DNA of 64,000 bases from Symbiodinium natans (lineage: Eukaryota > Sar > Dinophyceae > Suessiales > Symbiodiniaceae). The stretch covers positions 141,501-205,500 of the forward strand of contig CAJNDS010002797.1 of assembly GCA_905221605.1 (NCBI GenBank), written 5' to 3'. Below are positions 55,893 to 64,000 of this stretch, piece after piece. How positions within the stretch are numbered: position 1 is the first letter of the stretch; every line of letters starts with the position of its first letter. The notes beneath the pieces are model-generated. The model was not told where the DNA came from. It saw nothing but the letters and a program-made list of their open reading frames with translations, and did no database searches. The position numbers and the translations under genes were made by a program.

Positions 55893-56813
55893 TCATTGCC
55901 ACTGTCTGGCGCTATCCCTAGTTGTTGCCAAAGGAATGCTCCACAGGGGAGGTCCTTCGACGCGTGCCGGAACCCGGCGAGTGGCATGGTGTTCCCGAAG
56001 CCCATGGAGCAGGGCGTCGATTGTCTCCTGGAAGGCTTCTCGGTCGGTCTCTCGTCCTTGGAATCTAGCAGGGAAGGCGGCAAGCTGCGACGCCCAATGA
56101 TACCCAGGCCAGGCTGGGTATTTGAGGTCATACATTTTAGACCAGGAGTGGCAACAACGTTTTTTGACCTCATGGGCATAAACAGCCGCACCGCTCCAGA
56201 CAGCCCAACAAGCAACTTGAGCGTCAAAGTACTCCGGCACAGGTCGAAAGGGGGGTCGGCTGGGTGCTCCTCGGACAAAGAGTTGCCAATGATCATCCCT
56301 CATGGATGGGATTTTATATCGCCGTTGCAGGTCAATGGCCTGCAGCGTTGCGAGGTTGGTGGAAAGATATTCCGAGAGTTTCATGTCGACCGCAGGCATA
56401 TCATCATAGTCAACCCTTGTATCGTCCGACGGAAGCACAGTGAGCCCTCCCTCCTCCCAACGATCTGGAAAAGCGGCGCGAGTCTCGAGCGGTAGTCCTC
56501 GGGGTAGGGCGGAGGCCCACGGGAAGGCATTTAGCGGGAGCACTCGGCGAAAAGACAGACAGCTTTTGGCTCGTTGATCGGGCCATGCCAGATAGTAGAC
56601 AGCCCAGGTATGATCTACGCGATTGTTTGCGATTTCATGCGCGAGAAAGCTGCGTAGGGCGTCTAGGTAGTGGCCAGGCTGTTGCCATGGGTCAAAGCGC
56701 TGCCACTGGCGGTGCCCCAGGACGTGCCACGTTTCCATCTCAATGCGTACATAGGACCTAACCCCGATGGAGCACTTTCCACGGTACCGAGTGAGCGTGA
56801 TGCCCGCGCCCAA
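55893..56813 (-). CDS. Unknown protein family sharing SFRRVLPL (copy 1, 5' end open)
   Basis: 306 open codons with no ATG at the upstream edge, so the first exon is probably missing or the frame is partial. It shares with the frame at 58701-59230 the pattern TW...WPD...SFRRVLPL, then a Thr/Asn-Leu-Ala-x-Leu-x-x-x-Asp segment, then DD-x-W-x-x-x-V. The C-terminal half is rich in Trp, His and Arg. I do not recognise the family; the shared blocks show it is a real protein, not chance. The second copy is acidic where this one is basic. Confidence 0.55.
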   Translation of the reverse strand: MGAGITLTRYRGKCSIGVRSYVRIEMETWHVLGHRQWQRFDPWQQPGHYLDALRSFLAHEIANNRVDHTWAVYYLAWPDQRAKSCLSFRRVLPLNAFPWASALPRGLPLETRAAFPDRWEEGGLTVLPSDDTRVDYDDMPAVDMKLSEYLSTNLATLQAIDLQRRYKIPSMRDDHWQLFVRGAPSRPPFRPVPEYFDAQVACWAVWSGAAVYAHEVKKRCCHSWSKMYDLKYPAWPGYHWASQLAAFPARFQGRETDREAFQETIDALLHGLREHHATRRVPARVEGPPLWSIPLATTRDSARQWQ

Positions 56814-56870
56814 CTCTCCAAGGGCTCGGGGTCAGCAAGACCGCTGATGTCAAGCTCCGTTGTGTTGTTC

Positions 56871-57249
56871 TTATAGGGGCAAGCGCTGCAGCCGGCGGAA
56901 TATTGAACTGCGCTCTGTGAGTTCTCTTTTTTTGCTCCTTCCTTTTAACACCTGCTCCCTAGCCGGTGAGATCAGCACCACTGGCAGGGAGGCCGCTCGG
57001 TCCTGTTCACATGTGATGTGCGCCTCAAAAGCCTGCAGCAGGCCTGCCACCCAATAATCTGGGTCAGCATAGCTGAGCATTGACGGGAACTTTGAACCGA
57101 TGGGATGAGGTGAACACTCGAAAGAAGCCAGCGATTTGCTCAGCAACCGAGAGGAACCCGATTCCCATGATCGCTTCTTGCATTTCAGACTGCGACAACG
57201 GCAGCTCTGCCTGCGAGTAGCTGGGGAGACTCTTGACAACCGAAAGCAA
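56871..57249 (-). pseudogene. Frameshifted coding fragment
   Basis: Two overlapping minus frames each look coding over half the length: LPSYSQAELPLSQSEMQEAI at the 5' side, then LSYADPDYWVAGLLQAFEAH at the 3' side. The switch lies near 57110. A single-base indel or a missed intron would join them. It lies directly upstream of the 55893-56813 frame and may belong to the same gene. Confidence 0.4.
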
Positions 57250-57294
57250 GTGTTGATCAGCGGGACCTCAACCTGTAGGTGTGCCGATGGGAAA

Positions 57295-57690
57295 TCATCC
57301 GGGAGATAGAGCAGGCGCTTCTAATCTCAAACTATCTGCTGCAATTCCCGCAAGGTGGTCAGCCACCTTGTTGCCTGCTCTGGGAACATAAGACCAATGT
57401 ACCCGGATATGCGTGTGTGTTATTTTTTGCCACATTGCGTTCAGCTTGCGAACCAGGTCCTCACGATGGAGCCGAATACAACCAGCAAAGTGCTTCACAA
57501 CGTTGATGCAATCCCCTTGAATAACAACTTCTTCAATTTGCAATTGTCTGGCATGCTCAAGGAGCTTGTCGCATCGGCCACGTAAATTTCCCCTGCACGT
57601 CACCCCGCAACTGGAGAAAGGACACCCAAACCGCCCGAAAACGGACATCCCGCCCCCGCCCGGGTTGACGCTGCCGGTTGGCAGCAGCAG
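57295..57690 (-). pseudogene. RNase H fragment of a non-LTR retroelement
   Basis: The minus frame reads GSVNPGGGGMSVF (typical first strand of RNase H), LLEHARQLQIEEVVIQGDCI (the GDS-type third Asp region) and VHWSYVPRAGNKVADHLAGI (the final HVPR-x-x-N-x-x-AD motif), ending at a stop. The NN-x-AE helix between the first two is missing. Reverse transcriptase sequence is not adjacent. It is a decayed remnant. Confidence 0.7.
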
Positions 57691-57869
57691 TGACCAGCAA
57701 AGGGAAGGAGAAGGCAGGACATGGCAGGACCTATCAATCCGCCTGTGGGCTGCTTTGAGCAGGCCCTTGCAGACTGCCACCAGGACGTTCTGTGAAACCG
57801 CGGCCTTTCCTGGCCCTGAAGAACTCCTCCCATCTGACCACCCATCTGACCACCATAAGCAGCTGCAGG

Positions 57870-57990
57870 CGTACCGAGCATACGAGCAACTGTTACAGGA
57901 TCTACCGGCTCTCTGATCCTGAACACCTCCTGCAGGTTGCAAATCAGTTGCTCTACCTGCCGGACACTTTCCCTGCTGCATATCTGCAAA
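57870..57990 (-). other. Possible isolated coding exon
   Basis: A minus frame reading SVRQVEQLICNLQEVFRIRE then DPVTVARMLGTPAAA looks protein-like but has no motif and no linked neighbour. Confidence 0.3.
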
Positions 57991-58700
57991 TATACGACCC
58001 CATCATCCCGGTTTGTCTTAAAATTGCGAGAGCTCTCGAACTCCTTGACCTCTCTACTCTCCTGGGCTGCGGCACCCCTGCTTAGCTAATTGTGTTGTCA
58101 ATTTTTTGTGAAAATTTTTGTGTTCGCGAAAAAATAGCGCAAGCGAGCCCACATCTCCTAAATCTGAGTCTTTTGGAATCTGCTGAATTTCAAAAAATGC
58201 TGCTCTCAACTTATACAAGCAGTGGAAAGGAAGGCCACCCGAGGTCTCCCTTTTTGTGTTCTGTATGACAGTCACCTGAGCTGGCGGGGAGAAGAAAGTG
58301 CATAAGACGTGCAAAATTGAAGGGAATATGAATTTTAATGCTTTGAGCCTTGTTGGCAGCAGTGAAATGACAAGGAAAAATACTTCTACAGAAGGTTTGT
58401 TTTTTTAAGCGGGCGCCTCTTTACTACATCAGTAGGCTGTTCTTGTAGGTCTTTCAACTCGGTGCGAAACGGATCGCCAGAAAAGGCAGCAAAACCAAGA
58501 ACAAAGAAGCAATCCAACCCACCAAAGCAGCCACCAACAACCAACCAACAAACCAGAAGAGAGCGGCGACACTACTAAGAAAGACTCTACGCGCTCAGTA
58601 CCCAAGCTCGTCGATGTAGTCCCAGAGCGGAGCCATAGCAGCACCAAGTCGTGTGGGGAAGCCGCAACATGCGATTGTGTGCCAGAGAACAAAATCACCA

Positions 58701-59230
58701 TCACGCAATCTTCAGAACAAATGGGCAACCTGAAGGTTGGATTAAGACTTTGCTTAATAGGATGTCTCGACCGGGCAAGCCCCTTGCAAGCGGCCCAGTG
58801 CACCGTAGCAGCGTCGTACCATTCTCGGCGGGCATGATTAGGCCCCAACGCACAGTTGGAGGTGCCACCAGCCGTTTCCAGTAGTCATCTTCAAAAGCAA
58901 ACAGTCGAAAAGGAATGCAAACGTCCACTTCTCGTAAAGCAGCTAGGTCTGTGGTGTGCAGTTCCAAAAAGCGCCAGTCCCTTACCTGCAGTGCAGCATC
59001 CTCCATTTCTTGTGGTTCCGAAGCAGAGGACATTGGCTTGGTTTCCTCCGACTCAGAGGAGCTGCCATAGACCTCTAGACGCTGCTTTTTGCTTTCCGCG
59101 GAGGACTCCATAGCTTGTGGCACATCGAGAAGCCCCTCCAATGGGAGAACACGACGAAACGACACATTGGCACGCGCCGTCATATCAGGCCACTCCAGGT
59201 TATCAGCACAAAAAGTGTTCCAGGTATTGT
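58701..59230 (-). CDS. Unknown protein family sharing SFRRVLPL (copy 2)
   Basis: The homology to the 55893-56813 frame begins before the ATG at 59183: TWNTFCADNLEWPD precedes it in the same frame, matching TWAVYYLAWPD in the other copy. So the exon probably starts near 59225 rather than at that Met. Shared blocks: SFRRVLPL, then TTDLAALREVD against STNLATLQAID, then FEDDYWKRLV against MRDDHWQLFV. Between them this copy has an acidic Ser/Glu-rich insertion. The 3' end is open to question because the last codons drift from the family pattern. Confidence 0.5.
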
Positions 59231-60250
59231 TTTGCTACTATTGAATTTGGAATTATTACGAAAAGAAAGATATGAACAAAGTCCTAATTCAGAGATTCAT
59301 TCACGGATTTATCAAGAGATTTAGTTCACTGGTCTAGTTCATGTCTTCTTTCACTTAGTTTGCACGGTCGGTCAATCATTGCGTGAACTAATGAGCGAAG
59401 GGAATGGTGGTACGGTTACAAAGTTAAGGTGTTATAGTAAGAACGAAGTAAAAAGAATCATGAAGACAACTATTCACTCATAAGCCCTTATAATCTACAT
59501 TCATTATCTAACAGTAAAAGAGAAGAGAAAAGAGAAGAATAATCAACCATTAGAAGTACATAATAATTCTATGATCAGTGAGTTCACTTGCATTATATTA
59601 TTAATCCAGAATGGATACATGAATTACCAAGAAATTGACTGGTTTTTAAGGGGTTTTTTGGTAGGTTAACCAATCCCAACAAGACACATCCTATCTTGAC
59701 ACTAGAACTCCTATTAAACCCTGGGACCCTTGCCTCATTACGCTCATTCACTAAATTCACGCACAAGTTGAAAATTTAGTTCACTCACTGTGTTCAGTAG
59801 CTTATTAAGAGCCTTCGAACTCCTTCGTTCTCACCCTTCGAAGCCTTCGAACCCCCTCTTCGTCCTTACCCTTCAGCCTTCGAAGCCTTCGTCCTCACCT
59901 TCGAAGCCTTCGAAGCATCTTGCCTCGAAGCCTTCGAAGCCTCTTCGCTTCACCTTTGAAGCCTTCGAGCTGTTTGAAACCATCGCTTCGGTTCAAAAGC
60001 TTTCTTTGTTCTCACTCTTCGAAGTCTTACGAAGTGAGGAAATGAATGTGTTCACTGCACTCATATTATTATTACGAAGAGAATACAATTATAAGTGAAC
60101 GAATACGTGCAGTGAACGCAGTAATTGTATGAACGAAGTGAACAGTGAACTCAATTATTGTACTTGCAAGGAATTTAAGACGCGCGAAATACAATAATGG
60201 AGAGAACGAAGTGAAACAAAGGATTTTAAGGGGGCCACAATATTATTATT
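59231..60250. other. AT-rich low-complexity stretch
   Basis: Markedly lower GC than all neighbours, with dispersed GAACGAAGTGAAC-type words. At 59810-59960 there is a cluster of the self-complementary unit TTCGAAGCCTTCGAAG. No coding support. It could be untranslated or decayed retroelement sequence. Confidence 0.7.
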
Positions 60251-60568
60251 GTGTTTCTGGAAAGTGAAGCCCAAAGGGAAAAACTCAAGGCAATGAGTTT
60301 TTACATGAAATAGGGTGGCGGTTTTGCTTAATGCACCACCAAGAATGAAGACAACGCAAACTCAAGAGGACTAGAACAATTCGAGAACAGCCCCCGAGAG
60401 AATGTGACATGAACATGCCTGTCAATGCAGAACGTGTCAAGAAGCTGCAAACGCACTGACCACTTTTGCTGCGAATCACAAAACGTGCAGTTGTGTGAGA
60501 AGGGAGCAGCTGTACGTGACATACCGCCACATACAAACAAGTTGCAGCTCGCAACCTGAACACGCCCC
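60251..60568. repeat. 318-bp direct repeat, distal copy
   Basis: Virtually identical to 60747-61063; one T is gained in a homopolymer (GAGTTTTTAC against GAGTTTTAC). It lies downstream, in the sense of the polyprotein. Confidence 0.95.
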
Positions 60569-60746
60569 AGGGATGGGTGGGTGGGCAACAAAAATTTTCA
60601 ATGCTGCCAGCAAGCTTGAACATGCGCGGGCCGCTACGTCAAGTTCAAGCAAACCCAATACAGAACAAGAGATTTTGGAATAAATGCACCCAAAATCAAA
60701 AAGGCACACTACCTGAAACACACTCCGCTGGACAAGTCCACTTTGC

Positions 60747-61063
60747 GTGTTTCTGGAAAGTGAAGCCCAAAGGGAAAAACTCAAGGCAATGAGTTTTACA
60801 TGAAATAGGGTGGCGGTTTTGCTTAATGCACCACCAAGAATGAAGACAACGCAAACTCAAGAGGACTAGAACAATTCGAGAACAGCCCCCGAGAGAATGT
60901 GACATGAACATGCCTGTCAATGCAGAACGTGTCAAGAAGCTGCAAACGCACTGACCACTTTTGCTGCGAATCACAAAACGTGCAGTTGTGTGAGAAGGGA
61001 GCAGCTGTACGTGACATACCGCCACATACAAACAAGTTGCAGCTCGCAACCTGAACACGCCCC
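60747..61063. repeat. 317-bp direct repeat, proximal copy
   Basis: It ends 33 bp from the polyprotein stop codon. A unique 178-bp segment (60569-60746) separates it from the distal copy. Near-identity implies recent or homogenised origin. The arrangement fits split direct repeats at the 3' end of DIRS/Ngaro-type retroelements, although no tyrosine recombinase is visible. Confidence 0.95.
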
Positions 61064-61096
61064 CCCTTTCGCAAGAATGACGAGCAGCAACGCACA

Positions 61097-64000
61097 TCAT
61101 CTCCACGGGTCGGTTGCAGCCAGCTTCTCTGCCTTCGATTTCTTCTGTGGCAAAATGCCACCCTTTCGCTTCTTCCAAGATGCAAGCTCAGTGTAAAGTT
61201 CGGCGCCAGACTCTAGAAGTTCACGCAGCACCAAACCACGGTATTGAGATACATCGAAGCGAACCCTTTTGGACGGGTCGAAGTCTTTAAAGTCTTGATT
61301 CGTAAGAGAGTCTGCCAAAGTGTTCTGAAATCTAGGGGCCCAGTGCAAATCCAGCATGAGCGACTTGGACTGAAGAACTGCCGCCAAATCCATGAGCACC
61401 ACGCATAAAGGAAAGGAAGTAGTGAGCCACCGTGATGTCAAGAAACTGTTGCCGCGATTGTCTGTCGCGGCGGAACAGGTAAAAGTCGCGCTCGTCGGTT
61501 GCAAAGGTGCAAACAAGTGGACAGCAACCAACGTCGACAAAAGCTCTAGTGCAGCGATGGAGCGGTATGACTGGCCAGCCTGATAAAACCAAGGAGCGTC
61601 AGTATGCTGGACTTTCTCAGCAAACCACCTGCACCCCCAAGGCGTTGAAGCATCACTGCAGGCCCAACCTCCCAACCACATCTCCGAGCCCTCTGCCTTT
61701 GCATCAGTGCGAAAGAGTTCCTGAGGGACAGATTTGGCCCGAGGCACAGTGATTGTACGGAACCCTTGAAGAAGCACCTTCTCGATGAACGCCAAAATCA
61801 TAGCTACAGCTTTCGGGAGCCGCAAAGTATGGCAATGCCTCACTGCACTCACCCACGCATAGAGCGGCCCCAGAAAAGGGCGCAATAGTGGTAAAACAGT
61901 GAAGCCAAACGAAAGGCGTCCTATGACCGCCTCCAAGTCCGCAATCTTAACGAAGCCGTCAGCCCTGACACGTTGTATCCAATTCACTGCCCAGTCACAC
62001 CGGGCCTGAGAAAAGCCCAGAAGTCTCTTGTGCGCAAAGATCGAAAATCCAATCCAGCAATGCTCCGTTCCCCCTTTGAACTTATGCCAAGCCCAAGGCA
62101 CGCCGAGAATCTCAAGTAAAAGGATCGATGCCAGGATGCGCGCCAAGCCATCCGAAGACTGGGTAATCCACAGTAAGTCGTCCACGTAAGATAGGAGCGT
62201 CGTTTCATCAACCCCATGGCAGTAGTACAGCAAACGTCCCAACCCAGAAAACAAGCGATACCACCAGTAGCTCGCAGATGAAACGCCAAAGGTTCCAACA
62301 GCGTTGAGGTAAACTTTGTCATGACGTGATGCCCGACAGGCCTGCCTGGCCCAATCGGCCCGCCTCACCTTTACTAAACGATGTGCACGAGAGATATCTC
62401 CTGAAAGAGAAAAGTATGCGGCCGGCAGTTCTTCAAGTGCCACCGAGAGATCGCCCCCAGTAGGATACGATTGTGCATCCCGTACTTTGATCGAGTCGTT
62501 TAAGTGCACACCATGCGTTCCGTCGTGCAAGACTCGAACAGAATCATCCGGCTTGAGAAGCGCACCAAGCGAAGCAATACTCAGGGCCTCGCCGAATTCT
62601 TCCTGCGCCTCGGCCAAGTCCATCTCGACCATTGCACCACAAGAGATCTCCTTCTGAAACTGAAAATCAACCCGTTCAGCATGCTCCTGCGCAGAGGGGT
62701 AATTCTCCCTCGGCAAGTCGGGCAGCGGCTCATCGACCCCCGGAAAAGCACGATGTTTATGCTTGCGTTCAAACAGAGCCGGAGTCCGGGGAAGCCGGAC
62801 TCCGACCCCAAGAGGAACCCCAGCAGCGAAAGACCACGTCGCCTCGGTATACCGCCTCCAGTCTGGGTCGCCAGCGAGTCGCAGCAGTTCGCCAATGGCA
62901 CCAAGGAAAAATGGCTGACGGTCAGGAACCACAGAGATCTGTGCGGTGACCCCTGCCTGCCGAAGCTTATCAAAAACCAGCGTCCTCCCAGAATCGATCA
63001 GTCCCGATGCAAAGGGGGAAGATGTCATCCTCCCCGTGGCCAAAGCGCAGACGACCTTCTTAATGTCCAGCGAACGCGACAGTAAAGCCAGGAGACCGTC
63101 CATGATTTCTTTGTGAAGCGAAAGACAGCCATGTGACGCAGGAGTGGGCCTCTTCGGGGGAGGCCAGCGCCCTGGTGAAGCCAGTCCGTGTCCATCTGAG
63201 AACCAACGCACTCGGCCCGAAAGTCGAGACCGCAGTGGAGGCCCCTGACCCAGACAGCCATGCCCATAGAGCGGCTTTCTCACACCATCTTCGTCCTCAT
63301 CAGACGTAGGGTCGTCACAAGTGTCATCCCCCACGTCGCCTCCTTGCACCTCAAGGTGTTCAGCTTCTTCGCCCGGCAAAGACCGCCACCACTCAGCGGT
63401 ACCCACAGCATCATCGTTCGTGCCCAAGTTTCGTAGCGGTGCATTGTCAGTCCCAACAAATCCCGGAAGCGTAAACCCCAAAGCAGCCAAGCGCCGACGG
63501 TGATCCTCTGTCAGTGCCTCGCCAAGAAATGGCGTGTATGCCACAAGGACGACCCTCGTCCCCTTCCACTTCGCTGTGCAGTGCAGATCTCTGGGGTTGA
63601 AAATCGAGAAAGAGGAGGCAACTTCAAGCAGATCCCCCGTCACAGAAAAACCCTCGAAAGGACAAGCAACCGAACCCGACCCCGAAGCAACCCACACCTC
63701 GCCACCAGAAAAACACGAAAGGCCAATCACAAGATTATAAGAGCCCTCCAAGTTGCCGGTGTCCTTGTGTGGAGCCGTCCGAAGATTGCGAAAGATGGCC
63801 GCTGCAGTGTATTCGAAGCCCGGCTGCAGTGCATCGATGAAACGACAAAGCATCTTGGTGAACTCCGGAAATTTGTCAGTGTTGGAGCGAATGCCAGCCA
63901 GACCCCCTCCTCTTGAAAAAGCCCCCACCGTGAAGGACTTCGAGTCAGGGCCAGGCTCGCCCCTCGCCGGGGGATCTCCCGGAAGGAGCTCGAAGAGTTG
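61097..64000 (-). CDS. Retroelement polyprotein: 2OG-Fe(II) oxygenase-like + reverse transcriptase + RNase H (5' end beyond window)
   Basis: The frame is open from the window edge to a stop at 61097, at least 967 codons. Counting residues from the codon at 63928: 53-56 PHKD (HxD iron ligands), 62-80 NLVIGLSCFSGGEVWV, third ligand His116 in DLHC, and Arg125 as a 2-oxoglutarate ligand. This is the pattern of the double-stranded beta-helix oxygenases, closest by eye to the TET/JBP-like group. Residues 200-215 are acidic. The reverse transcriptase has SGD at 509-511 and YVDD at 581-584. RNase H has Asp742, Glu795, Asp823 and Asp873. The C-terminal 20 residues are Lys-rich. YVDD and the domain order point to a DIRS- or retrovirus-like RT, not a LINE. 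All catalytic residues are present. Confidence 0.85.
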   Translation of the reverse strand, partial: QLFELLPGDPPARGEPGPDSKSFTVGAFSRGGGLAGIRSNTDKFPEFTKMLCRFIDALQPGFEYTAAAIFRNLRTAPHKDTGNLEGSYNLVIGLSCFSGGEVWVASGSGSVACPFEGFSVTGDLLEVASSFSIFNPRDLHCTAKWKGTRVVLVAYTPFLGEALTEDHRRRLAALGFTLPGFVGTDNAPLRNLGTNDDAVGTAEWWRSLPGEEAEHLEVQGGDVGDDTCDDPTSDEDEDGVRKPLYGHGCLGQGPPLRSRLSGRVRWFSDGHGLASPGRWPPPKRPTPASHGCLSLHKEIMDGLLALLSRSLDIKKVVCALATGRMTSSPFASGLIDSGRTLVFDKLRQAGVTAQISVVPDRQPFFLGAIGELLRLAGDPDWRRYTEATWSFAAGVPLGVGVRLPRTPALFERKHKHRAFPGVDEPLPDLPRENYPSAQEHAERVDFQFQKEISCGAMVEMDLAEAQEEFGEALSIASLGALLKPDDSVRVLHDGTHGVHLNDSIKVRDAQSYPTGGDLSVALEELPAAYFSLSGDISRAHRLVKVRRADWARQACRASRHDKVYLNAVGTFGVSSASYWWYRLFSGLGRLLYYCHGVDETTLLSYVDDLLWITQSSDGLARILASILLLEILGVPWAWHKFKGGTEHCWIGFSIFAHKRLLGFSQARCDWAVNWIQRVRADGFVKIADLEAVIGRLSFGFTVLPLLRPFLGPLYAWVSAVRHCHTLRLPKAVAMILAFIEKVLLQGFRTITVPRAKSVPQELFRTDAKAEGSEMWLGGWACSDASTPWGCRWFAEKVQHTDAPWFYQAGQSYRSIAALELLSTLVAVHLFAPLQPTSATFTCSAATDNRGNSFLTSRWLTTSFPLCVVLMDLAAVLQSKSLMLDLHWAPRFQNTLADSLTNQDFKDFDPSKRVRFDVSQYRGLVLRELLESGAELYTELASWKKRKGGILPQKKSKAEKLAATDPWR

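Overview
The window reads as dinoflagellate nuclear DNA. It is saturated with the dinoflagellate-type telomere heptamer TTTAGGG/CCCTAAA. Nearly all recognisable genes lie on the minus strand, as in dinoflagellate unidirectional gene clusters. The introns I could resolve mostly use GC (a few GA) donors with AG acceptors, a known dinoflagellate trait. Long retroelement reading frames fit the same picture. I cannot name the species.

The left 45 kb looks at first like junk: short GC-rich islands of 20-90 bp between blocks of interstitial telomere repeat. Read on the minus strand with GC/GT/GA-AG splicing, the islands join in phase into two genes. Gene A (44946 down to about 25131) is a secreted type I (arylsulfatase B-like) sulfatase in 26 small exons. 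It has a signal peptide, the IDD metal motif, the CSPSR formylglycine site, GKWHLG, DNGG, PLRGGK, EGGTR, LPLDG and the C-terminal DP-E block, all in canonical order. Gene B (about 19.9 kb down to 2.3 kb) is a P-loop kinase-like gene in about 18 small exons. Its introns carry a 5'-truncated LINE and a 21-bp repeat array. In both genes the intron usually starts with (TTTAGGG)n and ends with (CCCTAAA)n in sense orientation, so intron ends are inverted repeats of telomere sequence.

From 45.9 to 53 kb the telomere repeats thin out. The genes are minus-strand and mostly in long open frames: a multipass membrane protein, a small multi-exon gene ending in a hydrophobic exon, an armadillo-repeat protein, a short basic first exon, and a HEAT-like protein. 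From 53 to 61 kb there is a graveyard: a plus-strand P-loop pseudogene, two diverged copies of an unnamed protein family sharing SFRRVLPL, a retroelement RNase H fragment, and AT-rich low-complexity DNA.

At 61-64 kb a large minus-strand polyprotein runs off the window. It fuses a 2-oxoglutarate/Fe(II) oxygenase-like domain to a YVDD reverse transcriptase and RNase H. Its 3' side is flanked by a 318-bp direct repeat split by 178 bp. Small inverted-repeat elements are scattered through introns and intergenic DNA.

All gene calls come from reading translations by eye. Splice junctions were chosen for phase continuity and family motif order, not from transcripts.
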